A stretch of 36,028 nucleotides of DNA from an uncultured Oscillospiraceae bacterium (GCA_905198295.1 CAJKBW010000024.1:1-36028); one strand, 5' to 3'. Shown: positions 23,182-31,600, counted from the first letter of the stretch. Notes: generated by a model not told the origin, from the sequence alone. A program made the numbers and translations.

Positions 23182-23267
23182 TCGGGGCGGTTGGGTTTTA
23201 GCAGTGAAACGAACGCTTACCCGTGGTAAACGCTGGTTTTATTGCTAAAAGTCCGGCTGTGCCCCGA
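23182..23267 (+). promoter_or_regulatory. Long hairpin in the pnp leader
   Basis: Three helical blocks stack almost without interruption: 23182-23188 with 23261-23267, 23189-23195 with 23252-23258 (with wobbles), and the 15-nt arm 23196-23210 with 23236-23250 (two G-U). Together they make about 29 bp closed by a 25-nt apical region. A double-stranded RNA of this size is a plausible RNase III substrate, as documented for pnp leaders elsewhere. Confidence 0.6.
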
Positions 23268-23317
23268 ATCAAATAAACGGGAAGCGCTGCTTCCCCGAAA
23301 AAACGGAGGTACTGTCC

Positions 23318-25510
23318 ATGTTTGAAAGCTACCGGAAGTTTGAGACGACTCTGGCCGGACGCCCGCTGGTCGTGGAAACCGGCAAGATGGCACAGCTGTC
23401 GAGCGGCTCCTGCCTCGTGCGCTACGGCGACACGGTGGTGCTGTGCAACGTCACCATGTCGGACAAGCCGCGCGACGGCGTGGATTTTTTCCCGCTGTCG
23501 GTGGATTATGAGGAAAAGCTGTACGCGGTCGGCAAGATTCCCGGCTCGTTCCAGCGCCGTGAGGGCCGTCCGAGCGAAAAGGCCATTCTGACCTCACGGG
23601 TCATCGACCGCCCGATCCGTCCGCTGTTTCCGAAGGATATGCGCAACGACGTGTCGCTGGTGTGCACCGTGATGTCGGTGGATCCCGACTGTGCGCCGGA
23701 AATCACCGCGATGATTGGCGCGTCCATCGCCATTTCGATCTCCCAGATTCCGTGGGACGGCCCGATTTCCGGCGTCGTTGTGGGTCTGGTGGACGGCGAA
23801 TATGTCATCAACCCGACCGCCGAGCAGGAAAAGCGCTCGGATATGCATGTCACCGTGGCGTCGACCGCGGATCTCGTGGCGATGATCGAAGCGGGTGCCA
23901 ACGAGGTGGACAACGACACGATGTTCAACGGTATCATGGCCGGCCATGCCGCCAACCAGCAGGTCGTGGAGTTCATCCGCGGCATTCAGGCGGAAATCGG
24001 TAAGGAAAAGGTGCCGTTTACCTCGAATGATCCCGATCCGGCGATGTTCGAGGCGGTGAAGGATTTCGCGATCGAGAAGGTGCGCGCGGCGCTGGATACC
24101 GACGACAAGCGTATCCGCGACGAGCGGCTGCGCCCGGTGTACGAAGAGGTGCATGCGCGCTTCGACGAAGAGTATCCGGAAGAAATCGCGAAACTCGACG
24201 ACTGCCTGTATAAGCTGCAGAAATACGTGGTGCGGCGCTGGCTGCTCGATGACGGCAAGCGCGTGGACGGCCGCGCAATCGATGAGATCCGTCCCCTTGC
24301 GGCGGAGGTGGGACTGCTGCCCCGCGTGCATGGCTCCGGTATGTTCACCCGCGGCCAGACCCAGGTGCTGACCATCGCCACCCTCGGTTCCTCCGGGGAT
24401 GCACAGATGCTCGACGGCATTGACGACGAAACCGAAAAGCGCTATATGCACCAGTACAACTTCCCGTCCTATTCGGTCGGGGAGACCAAGCCTTCGCGCG
24501 GCCCCGGCCGCCGCGAAATCGGCCACGGTGCGCTCGCGGAGCGTGCGCTGGTGCCGGTGCTGCCCTCGATTGAGGAATTCCCATACACCATGCGGCTGGT
24601 CAGCGAGGTGCTGTCCTCCAACGGTTCCACCTCGCAGGCTTCGATCTGCGGCTCCACCCTCGCGCTGATGGATGCGGGCGTGCCGATCAAGGCGCCGGTT
24701 GCGGGTATCTCCTGCGGCTTGGTCACCGAGGGCGACCGTTTCATGACGATGGTCGATATTCAGGGCCTCGAAGATTTCTTCGGCGACATGGACTTCAAGG
24801 TCGGCGGTACCCATAAGGGCATCACCGCGATCCAGATGGATCTGAAGGTGCATGGCCTGACCCCGGCGATTATCAAGGAAGCGCTGGAGAAGACCTACAA
24901 GGCGCGTCTGTATATTCTGGACGAGATCATGCTCAAAGTGATCGACAAGCCGCGTGAGGAGCTTTCGCCGTATGCGCCGAAGATGCTCAGTACCAAGATC
25001 GACGTGGACAAGATCCGCGAGGTCATCGGCAAGGGCGGCTCGGTGATTCAGAAGATCCAGGCGGAATGCAACTGCAAGATTGACATCGAAGAAGACGGCA
25101 GCGTGTTTATCTCCGCGCTCAACACCGAGGACGCCAAGCGCGCGCTGTCGGTGGTGGAGACCATCGCGAAGGATCCGGAAATCGGTGCAATTTACAAGGG
25201 CAAGGTTACCCGCCTGATGACCTTCGGCGCGTTTGTGGAGATTGCGCCGGGCAAGGAAGGGCTTGTGCACATCAGCCGCCTCGACGTCAAGCGCGTGGAG
25301 AAGGTCGAGGATGTCGTATCGGTGGGTGATGAGGTACTCGTCAAGGTCACCGAGATTGATGAGCAGGGCCGTCTGAACCTGTCGCGCCGCGATGCGCTCA
25401 TCGAAGTGGAAGGGCTGACCCCGGAAAACACGGTGTCCGATTCGCCGCGTCCGCCGCGTCGCGAAGGCGGCTTCCGCCGTGAGGGCGGCAACCGCCCGCC
25501 CCGCCGGTGA
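23318..25510 (+). CDS. pnp: Polyribonucleotide nucleotidyltransferase (PNPase)
   Basis: A 730-residue phosphorolytic 3'-5' exoribonuclease of the mRNA decay machinery. Domains: first RNase PH-like core (about 1-225), an alpha-helical linker, a second RNase PH core (about 310-540, SGMFTRGQTQVLTIATLG and GDMDFKVGGTHKGITAIQMDLKV), KH (about 560-615, IGKGGSVIQKIQ) and S1 (about 625-695, GAFVEIAPGKEGLVHIS). A short Arg/Gly/Pro-rich tail follows (RREGGFRREGG, NRPPRR). GGAGGT lies 8 nt before ATG 23318. It is preceded by a long hairpin and followed by a perfect 16-bp terminator stem. Confidence 0.98.
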   Translation: MFESYRKFETTLAGRPLVVETGKMAQLSSGSCLVRYGDTVVLCNVTMSDKPRDGVDFFPLSVDYEEKLYAVGKIPGSFQRREGRPSEKAILTSRVIDRPIRPLFPKDMRNDVSLVCTVMSVDPDCAPEITAMIGASIAISISQIPWDGPISGVVVGLVDGEYVINPTAEQEKRSDMHVTVASTADLVAMIEAGANEVDNDTMFNGIMAGHAANQQVVEFIRGIQAEIGKEKVPFTSNDPDPAMFEAVKDFAIEKVRAALDTDDKRIRDERLRPVYEEVHARFDEEYPEEIAKLDDCLYKLQKYVVRRWLLDDGKRVDGRAIDEIRPLAAEVGLLPRVHGSGMFTRGQTQVLTIATLGSSGDAQMLDGIDDETEKRYMHQYNFPSYSVGETKPSRGPGRREIGHGALAERALVPVLPSIEEFPYTMRLVSEVLSSNGSTSQASICGSTLALMDAGVPIKAPVAGISCGLVTEGDRFMTMVDIQGLEDFFGDMDFKVGGTHKGITAIQMDLKVHGLTPAIIKEALEKTYKARLYILDEIMLKVIDKPREELSPYAPKMLSTKIDVDKIREVIGKGGSVIQKIQAECNCKIDIEEDGSVFISALNTEDAKRALSVVETIAKDPEIGAIYKGKVTRLMTFGAFVEIAPGKEGLVHISRLDVKRVEKVEDVVSVGDEVLVKVTEIDEQGRLNLSRRDALIEVEGLTPENTVSDSPRPPRREGGFRREGGNRPPRR

Positions 25511-25578
25511 TTTGACGAAAGCGTCCGCCATCCCGCTGCCTTTTGAAAAAGGCAATCCAAAAGTATAATCATTACAGC

Positions 25579-25618
25579 AACAGCGCCGCCGCGGAGAAAA
25601 TTCCGCGGCGGCGCTGTT
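25579..25618. terminator. Terminator after pnp
   Basis: The 16-nt arm 25579-25594 pairs perfectly with 25603-25618 around an AGAAAATT loop. The T tract is weak on both strands, but stem strength and position between convergent genes support termination. Confidence 0.75.
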
Positions 25619-25730
25619 ATTCGTATATACGGACTGTTCAGCTTTTTCGCCTCTCCTTAACCAAAGTGTTTCCCTTGTTGACATATACAATCCAGGGGTT
25701 TCCCTGACCGGCAACACCGGTTTTGCATTT

Positions 25731-25964
25731 TCACTCACACCCGTCCCAAAGCCAGTCGACCGGCACTTTCAGCACCCGAGAAAAGGCGGCCAGTTCGATA
25801 TCCGTAATATAACGATCGCCTGTTTCGATCCGGGATAACATATTTTTGGACAGTACGATATTCGCCTGCGTATGCATACGGGCAATCAGCATGTCCTGCG
25901 TCAGCGGAGGTTCTTGCAGGGCACGGGCTTTCCGGATGCGGCGGCCGGCCAGATTTTTCTTCAT
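25731..25964 (-). CDS. XRE-family helix-turn-helix regulator
   Basis: A 77-residue single-domain DNA-binding protein. The HTH is in LTQDMLIARMHTQANIVLSKNMLSRIETGDRYITDIELAAFSRVLKVPVDWL, a Cro/C1-type helix pair with the conserved SRIETGDR turn. ATG 25964 has GGAGG 8 nt upstream; an alternative ATG at 25979 lacks an SD. No partner toxin is seen. The preceding reductase gene may be in the same transcript (56-nt gap). Its target is unknown; the palindromic sequence at 26000-26021 is a possible operator. Confidence 0.85.
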   Translation of the reverse strand: MKKNLAGRRIRKARALQEPPLTQDMLIARMHTQANIVLSKNMLSRIETGDRYITDIELAAFSRVLKVPVDWLWDGCE

Positions 25965-26020
25965 GTGTTCCGCCTCCATTCAACCACCAGTATACATGGA
26001 ACCTCCCGCGGGATGGTTCG

Positions 26021-26566
26021 CTATCCGGAACAATTCTCCCTTTTTCGGTAAATCAGCTCGGTGATGCCGTTATACACCTGCGTGCCGGTCAGGGTCAGCG
26101 GGATTTTCCGGCCGTCGCTGCCAAACAGGCGTATGCCGCTGCCCAGCAGGATCGGCAGCACCGCGATATGGAACCGGTCGATTTTGTCTTCGCGCAGCAG
26201 CTGATGGACCAGCTCGGCCCCGCCGCAGATCCAGATGTCCCGGCCGGGCTGCACTTTCAGCCGGTCGACCAGAGCACCGGGTGACTCGTTCGTGAAGATA
26301 ATGCCATCGGCGTCCGGCTGCGGCCGGTGGGTGATCACATAGCTGCGCAGCCCCGCGTATACCCATTCCTCCGGCGACAGCTCGGTGACAATCTGGTGAT
26401 AGGTGTTCCGGCCCATCATCACCGTGTCCACCGTATGCAGGAATTCCGGATAACTGCCGGCGGACTCGTCCGTCGGATCCTGCCCGCCCATCCAGCCAAC
26501 CCCACCGTCGCAGTCGGCAATATAGCCGTCCAGACTCATCCCGATGTACAGCACCGTTTCACGCAT
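26021..26566 (-). CDS. DHFR / RibD C-terminal-like reductase
   Basis: 181 residues of the dihydrofolate reductase superfamily, RibD_C branch (YyaP/YwjB-like): VLYIGMSLDGYIADCDGGVGWM at the start, VMMGRNTYHQI, YVITHRP, the nucleotide-binding IWICGGAELVHQLL, and DRFHIAVLPILLGSGIRLF. It is probably an NADPH-dependent reductase of unknown substrate; it is not a housekeeping FolA. ATG 26566 follows GGAGTGG. A TATAAT box is present upstream at 26597-26592 on the same strand. Confidence 0.9.
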   Translation of the reverse strand: MRETVLYIGMSLDGYIADCDGGVGWMGGQDPTDESAGSYPEFLHTVDTVMMGRNTYHQIVTELSPEEWVYAGLRSYVITHRPQPDADGIIFTNESPGALVDRLKVQPGRDIWICGGAELVHQLLREDKIDRFHIAVLPILLGSGIRLFGSDGRKIPLTLTGTQVYNGITELIYRKRENCSG

Positions 26567-26591
26567 AAAACCACTCCATTTCTTTCCTTTA

Positions 26592-26620
26592 ATTATAGCC
26601 TATCCACCCACACCCATAAA
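26592..26620 (-). promoter_or_regulatory. Candidate promoter of the reductase gene
   Basis: Minus strand TATAAT (26597-26592) with a weak TTATGG at -35 (26620-26615), 17-nt spacing, 26 nt upstream of the start codon. Confidence 0.5.
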
Positions 26621-26647
26621 GAAAAGAAGAAAAAATAAATTTTCCTC

Positions 26648-26678
26648 TTGACTTTGACGCTGCGTTATGGTTTATGCT
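26648..26678 (+). promoter_or_regulatory. MerR-type promoter with 19-nt spacer
   Basis: TTGACT (26648-26653), 19-nt spacer, TATGCT (26673-26678). Long spacers with an internal dyad are the hallmark of promoters that MerR-family activators untwist. Its position just before the MerR gene indicates autoregulation. Confidence 0.7.
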
Positions 26679-26705
26679 GGAGATACCACGGAAGGGAGTG
26701 AGCCT

Positions 26706-27431
26706 ATGAAAACGGTCAATGAGGTGAGCCGGCAAACCGGCGTGAGTATACGCACGCTGCATTATTATGATGCCATCGGCCTACTGCGGCCGACGCAGAT
26801 CACCGAGTCGGGATACCGGCTGTATGACGATACGGCTTTGGAACGGCTGCAGAACATCCTGCTGTTCCGTGAGCTGCAATTCCCGCTCAGGGAGATCCGG
26901 GAAATCCTCGACAGCCCGGATTTTGACCGAAAAAGGGCGCTGGATCAGCAGATTGCACTTCTGCAGATGAAGAAGGAGCATATCGGGAATCTGATCGACC
27001 TCGCCCGTGGAATCCGTATGATAGGAGTGAAAAATTTGGATTTTTCGGCTTTTGACACCCGGCAGATCGACGAATACGCCCGTCAGGCGAAGGCGTCCTG
27101 GGGCAAGACTGCGGCCTACCGGGAATTTGAAGAGAAAAACCGCGGCCGCACCGCGGCGGAACAGAAAAAGCTCAGCGAAGGGCTGATGGCGCTGTTTGTG
27201 GAATTCGGAAAGCTGCGCGGTCTGCCGCCGGCGGATGCAGCGGTGCAGGCGCAGGTGGAAAAGTTGTGCGGTTATATCACCGAAAACTTTTACACCTGTA
27301 CCCCCGAAATCCTGCGCGGTCTTGCAGACATGTACGCGGGCGGCGGCAGCATGACCGAAAACATCGATAAAGCATCCGGCGACGGCACGGCGGTGTTTGT
27401 TGCCGACGCTGTCCGGGTGTATACCGCCTGA
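26706..27431 (+). CDS. MerR-family regulator with TipAS-like effector domain
   Basis: 241 residues. The N-terminal winged HTH is VNEVSRQTGVSIRTLHYYDAIGLLRPTQITESGYRLYDDTALERLQNILLFRELQFPLREIREIL, followed by a coiled-coil dimerisation helix (ALDQQIALLQMKKEHIGNLI). The C-terminal domain resembles TipAS (YAREAKASWG-like segment, KLSEGLMALFVEFGKLRGLPPADAAVQAQVEKLCGYITENFYTCTPEILRGLADMY). Such proteins sense thiopeptides or other lipophilic compounds and activate efflux or sequestration genes. ATG 26706 has AAGGGAG upstream. It is followed within 12 nt by an acetyltransferase gene. Confidence 0.92.
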   Translation: MKTVNEVSRQTGVSIRTLHYYDAIGLLRPTQITESGYRLYDDTALERLQNILLFRELQFPLREIREILDSPDFDRKRALDQQIALLQMKKEHIGNLIDLARGIRMIGVKNLDFSAFDTRQIDEYARQAKASWGKTAAYREFEEKNRGRTAAEQKKLSEGLMALFVEFGKLRGLPPADAAVQAQVEKLCGYITENFYTCTPEILRGLADMYAGGGSMTENIDKASGDGTAVFVADAVRVYTA

Positions 27432-27443
27432 AGGGGGTGCGCT

Positions 27444-27884
27444 GTGGAAATTCATGAAGTGCGGGAGAACCGGAAAAGGTATCTGCCGCTGCTGCTGCTC
27501 GCCGACGAACAGGAGGACATGATCGACCGTTACCTGCCGCGCGGCTGGATGTTCGTGCTTGACGACGGCGGGGTGAAGGCGGAATGTGTGGTCACCAAAG
27601 AGGCGGACGGGGTGTACGAACTAAAAAATCTCGCCGTTGAGCCGGCCTTTCAGGGTAGGGGATACGGTCGCGCACTTATCGAATATGTCTTTGTCCGCTT
27701 CCCGGACTGCCGCACGCTGCTTGCCGGCACCGGGGACAGCCCGCTGACCCTGCCGTTTTACGAAAAATGCGGGTTCCGGGAGTTTCGCCGGATCCGGAAT
27801 TTTTTTACCGACAACTACGATCATCCGATCATCGAGGCCGGCGTGCCGCTGCGGGATATGGTGGTTTTGAAGCGGGACCGGTAA
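27444..27884 (+). CDS. GNAT-family N-acetyltransferase
   Basis: 146 residues with the acetyl-CoA binding motif A LKNLAVEPAFQGRGYGRALI and the typical FYEKCGFREFRRIRNFF C-terminal half. The start is GTG 27444 after AAGGGGGTG with 5-nt spacing. It is cotranscribed with the TipAS-type MerR regulator, so it may acetylate a compound that the regulator senses; that link is inference. The substrate is unknown. A strong palindromic terminator follows. Confidence 0.88.
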   Translation: MEIHEVRENRKRYLPLLLLADEQEDMIDRYLPRGWMFVLDDGGVKAECVVTKEADGVYELKNLAVEPAFQGRGYGRALIEYVFVRFPDCRTLLAGTGDSPLTLPFYEKCGFREFRRIRNFFTDNYDHPIIEAGVPLRDMVVLKRDR

Positions 27885-27887
27885 ACG

Positions 27888-27931
27888 AAAGCCCGCAGCA
27901 GCAGGAAGCTTCCTGCTGCTGCGGGCTTTTT
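27888..27931. terminator. Perfect 42-nt palindromic terminator
   Basis: 27888-27929 is a perfect palindrome centred on AAGCTT, with a T run on the plus strand and an A/T-rich flank on the other. It separates the acetyltransferase from the convergent URO-D gene. Confidence 0.92.
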
Positions 27932-27941
27932 GTGACGCGGA

Positions 27942-28940
27942 TTACTTTTTCAGATCCGCTCCGTATTGTGTGCTGTATTCCCTGAGCAGCCGCATAAAGA
28001 TCCGGTAATTCTCCACCGACACATCCGGCGGGGTCTGGTGATCGACGCTCGGAATATACCCGCCCGCCCGTATGGCTGGCAAAATCCGCTCAAACTCCGT
28101 GCGCATCGCGGCCTCGCCGTTGTGCATCACGGTCTTGTCAAAGCCGCCGATCATCAGGAAATCCGGATAGGTTTCCCGGATGCGGCACACATCCACCCCC
28201 GCCATCCGTTCAAGCGGCAGCACCCCTTCAATGCCCACTTCCCGGAACCATGGAATCAGCGGTTCCACAAAGCCGTCGGTGTCGATGAACACCCGGGTGC
28301 CCTGCGCCTGGATCAGCGGCACAAGCTCCCGGTAAAACGGCAGCAGAAAGGTGTCGAACTGTTCCTTCGACAGCATCGGGCCGTGGTTGTAAGACATGTC
28401 CTCCGCAAAAGTCATGTAGGCTGGCCGCAGGTGTCGGAATACCGCCGGCAGCAGCCTTTTGTAATACGCGCACAGATCCCGGTTGATCTCCAGCAGCAGG
28501 TCGGGATAATCGTAGAAGGCGTAAAAATGGTTTTCAATGCCGAACAGCGTGCGGGGGAACCAGAAAAACCCCTCTATGGAAAACCATACGGCGGTGTCAC
28601 GCTGAGCGTCGTCCGCCGCAAACGCCGCGAGCATGGCGTCGGTTTCCCCGATCAGCTGATCGCCGTACAGATACGCCTTCAACTTTTCATAGTCCTCCGG
28701 CGTTTCCATAATACCCATACCCTCACCGGGTGCCGCCGGACATCCCGGCAGCCGGATCGGCAGATGGAACTGACGCACCGCGTCTTGGCCGAAAAAGGCA
28801 TTGATGTCAATCCCGTCCGGAATCCCTTCACCGCGCCAGCGTTCCACCGTCTTATCCCACCACGCCGCCCATTCATAGACCGGGCAGCGGTCCGCCGCGC
28901 GGAAACGCAGCACCGCGTCAAAGCGTTCGCGATTGGTCAT
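27942..28940 (-). CDS. Uroporphyrinogen decarboxylase (URO-D) family protein
   Basis: 332 residues. The URO-D superfamily fold is indicated by NRERFDAVLRFRAADRCPVYEW, the FAEDMSYNHGPMLSKEQFDTFLLPFYRELVPLIQAQGTRVFIDTDG segment, EGVLPLERMAGVDVCRIRETYPDFLMIGGFDK and GGYIPSVDHQTPPDVSVENYRIFMRLL. In strict anaerobes such proteins are often methyltransferases for corrinoid systems or glycan-associated enzymes rather than haem enzymes. No haem genes or corrinoid protein are adjacent. ATG 28940 follows AGAGGG; an upstream ATG at 29012 lies in the promoter region. Family is secure; the substrate is unknown. Confidence 0.87.
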   Translation of the reverse strand: MTNRERFDAVLRFRAADRCPVYEWAAWWDKTVERWRGEGIPDGIDINAFFGQDAVRQFHLPIRLPGCPAAPGEGMGIMETPEDYEKLKAYLYGDQLIGETDAMLAAFAADDAQRDTAVWFSIEGFFWFPRTLFGIENHFYAFYDYPDLLLEINRDLCAYYKRLLPAVFRHLRPAYMTFAEDMSYNHGPMLSKEQFDTFLLPFYRELVPLIQAQGTRVFIDTDGFVEPLIPWFREVGIEGVLPLERMAGVDVCRIRETYPDFLMIGGFDKTVMHNGEAAMRTEFERILPAIRAGGYIPSVDHQTPPDVSVENYRIFMRLLREYSTQYGADLKK

Positions 28941-29002
28941 TACCGAACCCTCTTTTCCCCATAAAATGCTCGGCCAACCGGCCGATAAAATCCCTGTTCT
29001 TG

Positions 29003-29032
29003 TATACTGCATTCACTGCATTCAGTATATCA
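29003..29032 (-). promoter_or_regulatory. Extended -10 and inverted-repeat operator of the URO-D gene
   Basis: On the minus strand, TGATATACT (29032-29024) is an extended -10. It overlaps one arm of the inverted repeat TATACTG (29003-29009) / CAGTATA (29023-29029), spaced by 13 nt. Two directly abutting copies of CTGCATTCA (29007-29015, 29016-29024) lie inside. A repressor site covering -10 to +20 is plausible. Confidence 0.45.
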
Positions 29033-29197
29033 TACCAGATAGGGGATAGCCAGGGGGAAAAGTGTATTTTCCGGGGGGATTTTCCGCAGCCGTGGCCCGA
29101 AAGGAGGGCAGCTTTTTTGGGTCGCTGTCAGGGCTGCGGCTGTTTGCAGGGCTTTCAAAAAAATCCGTAAAACAGGCCGATTTTTTCGAAAAAACAC

Positions 29198-29226
29198 TTG
29201 CAATTGTCCGGCGGATAGTGTATGAT
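29198..29226 (+). promoter_or_regulatory. Promoter of the S10 operon
   Basis: TTGCAA (29198-29203), 17-nt spacer, TATGAT (29221-29226), preceded by a palindromic A/T tract (TTTTTTCGAAAAAA, 29181-29194) that could act as an UP element. The leader to rpsJ is about 380 nt. Confidence 0.8.
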
Positions 29227-29232
29227 AATCGG

Positions 29233-29616
29233 GCGCGATTGTTTTGATTGGGGTTTTTGCGCCCATTTTCGGGATAATCCGCAGACTGCACGATATGCGA
29301 TGAAGCGGGAGGTTGCGGCCTTTTGCGGCCGGTTTTTCCGCTGAGTATGTCCGATTTCAAACCGGGCGACAAGGAATACTGTGTGCAGGACGAAACGCTG
29401 GCGGACACGCCGGAAAAGGGGACTTGCGTCCCTTTGCCGACGGCCTCTGCTGTGAGTTGCAATGCGCTTCGTCTGTGCCGCAGGACGCCGTACCGTACCC
29501 GGACACTTGATTACCCAGCAAGTATCCGGTTTTTTCTCCGGGCGAATAGAAACACCCGGCAGAGTGTACAGTTTCGGCGCCGCCCGCCAACTCAATTTTT
29601 AAGGAGGCGTTTTTCA
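29233..29616 (+). other. Long S10 operon leader, no convincing gene
   Basis: From the predicted start to the rpsJ GTG there are about 384 nt. An in-frame extension of rpsJ runs through most of it but lacks any SD or conserved sequence, so I treat it as untranslated. It holds a small CGGCC/GGCCG hairpin near 29315 and a terminator-like hairpin at 29499. The stretch 28941-29197 upstream holds the URO-D promoter and A/T-rich sequence with no gene. Confidence 0.6.
29499..29535 (+). terminator. Attenuator-like terminator in the S10 leader
   Basis: CCGGACACTTG (29499-29509) pairs with CAAGTATCCGG (29519-29529) with one C-A mismatch, loop of 9 nt, followed at once by TTTTTT (29530-29535). It lies about 300 nt after the promoter and 82 nt before rpsJ, so without antitermination it would cut off the entire ribosomal operon. 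Confidence 0.7.
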
Positions 29617-29928
29617 GTGGCAGTCAAAGAAAAAATCCGCATTCGCATCAAGGGGTACGATCATCAGCTGGTGGATCAGTCGGCTGAGAAAATCGTGGAG
29701 ACCGCCCGCCGCACCGGCGCCCGCGTGTCCGGCCCCATCCCGCTCCCGACCGAGAAGGAAGTCGTAACCATCCTGCGCGCTGTGCACAAGTACAAGGACT
29801 CCCGTGAGCAGTTCGAATCCCGTACGCACAAGCGCCTGATCGACATCCTGCGTCCCTCGAACAAGACGGTTGAGGCCCTGATGGGTCTTGAGCTCCCCGC
29901 CGGCGTGGAAATCGAAATCAAACTGTAA
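29617..29928 (+). CDS. rpsJ: 30S ribosomal protein S10
   Basis: A 103-residue protein of the 30S head that also serves as NusE in antitermination. Diagnostic segments: [73 protein letters not shown]. The start is GTG 29617, with AAGGAGG 10 nt upstream. The longer upstream frame is leader RNA. First gene of the S10 operon. Confidence 0.97.
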   Translation: MAVKEKIRIRIKGYDHQLVDQSAEKIVETARRTGARVSGPIPLPTEKEVVTILRAVHKYKDSREQFESRTHKRLIDILRPSNKTVEALMGLELPAGVEIEIKL

Positions 29929-29975
29929 GCGCGGTTTGAGGGAAGCGATTCCCGTTTTCATCCGGGCGAGGTCAT

Positions 29976-30010
29976 GTTCCCGGCTGCGGCATCCTGCGGC
30001 AGCGGGGAAC
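29976..30010 (+). other. Hairpin in the rpsJ-rplC spacer
   Basis: GTTCCC (29976-29981) pairs with GGGAAC (30005-30010), and GCTGC (29983-29987) with GCAGC (29999-30003), one G-G mismatch between. No T tract follows, so a processing or stability element is more likely than a terminator. Confidence 0.45.
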
Positions 30011-30032
30011 CAATAACCAAGGAGGTATAGTT

Positions 30033-30668
30033 ATGCAGAAAGGCATCATCGGCAAGAAGATCGGCATGACGCAGATCTTCGACGAAAAGGGCAACGTCAT
30101 TCCGGTAACGGTCATTGAGGCCGGCCCGTGTGTGGTTGTCCAGCAGAAGACCGAAGAAAACGACGGCTATTGCGCCGTGCAGATGGGCTTCGGCGACATC
30201 GCGGTCAAGAAGGTGACCAAGCCCCTCAAAGGGCATTTCGACAAGGCGGACGTGGCGCCCAAGCGCACCCTGCGTGAGTTCCGTTTCGACGATTGTGGCG
30301 CTTACCACGTCGGCGACATCATCAAGGCGGACGCCTTCCAGAACGGCGACCGCGTGGACGTGACCGGCATCAGCAAGGGTAAGGGCTACGCCGGCGCGAT
30401 CAAGCGCTGGAACTTCCAGCGGCTCAAGGAAACCCACGGTTCCGGCCCTGTGGCCCGTCATGCGGGCTCCCTGGGCGCCTGCTCCACCCCTTCGCGTGTC
30501 TACAAGGGCATGAAGGGCGCCGGTCATCTCGGCGCGGAGCGCGTGACCGTGCAGAATCTCGATGTCGTCAAGGTGGACGCGGAAAACAATCTGATCGCTG
30601 TGCGCGGCGCCATCCCCGGCCCGAAGAACGGCGTGGTAGTGCTCTCCGAATCCGTTAAGAAGGCGTAA
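30033..30668 (+). CDS. rplC: 50S ribosomal protein L3
   Basis: 211 residues, one of the first proteins to assemble on 23S rRNA. Start [33 protein letters not shown] is standard, and the extended loop has [62 protein letters not shown] precedes ATG 30033. It is complete and of normal length. Confidence 0.98.
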   Translation: MQKGIIGKKIGMTQIFDEKGNVIPVTVIEAGPCVVVQQKTEENDGYCAVQMGFGDIAVKKVTKPLKGHFDKADVAPKRTLREFRFDDCGAYHVGDIIKADAFQNGDRVDVTGISKGKGYAGAIKRWNFQRLKETHGSGPVARHAGSLGACSTPSRVYKGMKGAGHLGAERVTVQNLDVVKVDAENNLIAVRGAIPGPKNGVVVLSESVKKA

Positions 30669-30686
30669 GGGAAGGAGGAAATCTAA

Positions 30687-31310
30687 ATGGCAAACGTATC
30701 GATTTATGACATGAACGGCAAGCAGACCGGCACCATGGAGCTGTCCGATGAGATTTTCGGCATCGTCCCGAACGCCCCGGTTATGCACAGCGCCGTTGTT
30801 ACCTATCTGGCCAACCAGCGCCAGGGCACCCAGTCCACCCTCACCCGTTCTGAGGTGAGCGGCGGCGGGAAGAAGCCGTGGCGCCAGAAGGGCACCGGCC
30901 ATGCCCGCCAGGGTTCCACCCGCGCGCCCCAGTGGACGCACGGCGGCATCGCGCTCGGCCCGAAGCCGCGCAGCTACCGTCGTGAGCTGCCCAAGAAGAT
31001 GCGCCGTCTGGCGCTCAAATCCGCTTTCTCCTCCAAGGTGGCGGAAGGCAGCATGAAGGTTCTCGAGGCCGTTACCCTCGATACCATTAAGACCAAAGTC
31101 ATGGCGCAGATGTTCGCCGCCCTCGAAGCCGGCCGCAAGGTTCTCTTCGTGCTTCCCGAGAAGAACGACATTGTTCTCCGCTCGGTGCGCAACATCCCCG
31201 GCGTCAAGACCGCTCTGGTCAACACGCTCAACACCTATGACGTCCTCAACGCCGATACTTTTATCGTGGTGAAGGACGCCGTTGCCCAGATTGAGGAGGT
31301 GTACAAATAA
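30687..31310 (+). CDS. rplD: 50S ribosomal protein L4
   Basis: 207 residues; the extended loop lines the exit tunnel. The conserved loop [57 protein letters not shown] is intact. GGAGGA precedes ATG 30687. Its stop overlaps the rplW ATG by one base. L4 represses its own operon in E. coli; whether this holds here is unknown. Confidence 0.98.
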   Translation: MANVSIYDMNGKQTGTMELSDEIFGIVPNAPVMHSAVVTYLANQRQGTQSTLTRSEVSGGGKKPWRQKGTGHARQGSTRAPQWTHGGIALGPKPRSYRRELPKKMRRLALKSAFSSKVAEGSMKVLEAVTLDTIKTKVMAQMFAALEAGRKVLFVLPEKNDIVLRSVRNIPGVKTALVNTLNTYDVLNADTFIVVKDAVAQIEEVYK

Positions 31311-31600
31311 TGGAGGCTCGCGACATCATTCTCGCGCCGGTCATCACCGAAAAGGCCGTGCAGGCTCTGACCGAGAAAAAGTACACCTTCCGCGTGGCCG
31401 ACGGTGCGAACAAAATCGCGATCGCGAAGGCGGTGGAAGAGATCTTCGGGGTTAAGGTCAAGAAGGTCAACACCATCAGCATGAAGGGTCACAAGCGCCG
31501 TATGGGCCGCAACGAGGGCTACACTTCCGATTGGAAAAAAGCGGTCGTCACCCTGACGGAGGAATCCAAGACGATCGAGTTCTTCGACGGCATGTTCTAA
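31310..31600 (+). CDS. rplW: 50S ribosomal protein L23
   Basis: 96 residues, at the tunnel exit, docking site for trigger factor and SRP. Motifs: [52 protein letters not shown] and the [25 protein letters not shown] loop. ATG 31310 overlaps the rplD stop codon, so translation is coupled. It is followed by an unusually long 154-nt spacer. Confidence 0.97.
   Translation: MEARDIILAPVITEKAVQALTEKKYTFRVADGANKIAIAKAVEEIFGVKVKKVNTISMKGHKRRMGRNEGYTSDWKKAVVTLTEESKTIEFFDGMF

Noticed and set aside
25678..25692. TTGACA followed by TACAAT on the plus strand
   Set aside because: The two hexamers are only a few bases apart, so they cannot form one promoter, and no plus-strand gene follows.
23594..25738. 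714-codon open frame on the minus strand opposite pnp
   Set aside because: Antisense shadow of pnp with His/Arg-rich meaningless sequence and no SD.
26000..26021. Nested palindrome between the reductase and XRE genes
   Set aside because: It may be an operator or a weak terminator, but it lacks a U tract and the symmetry is off by one base; not called as a separate feature.
29347..29616. In-frame upstream extension of rpsJ ([12 protein letters not shown]...)
   Set aside because: No SD, no similarity to S10, and it would run through the leader terminator hairpin; it is probably untranslated.
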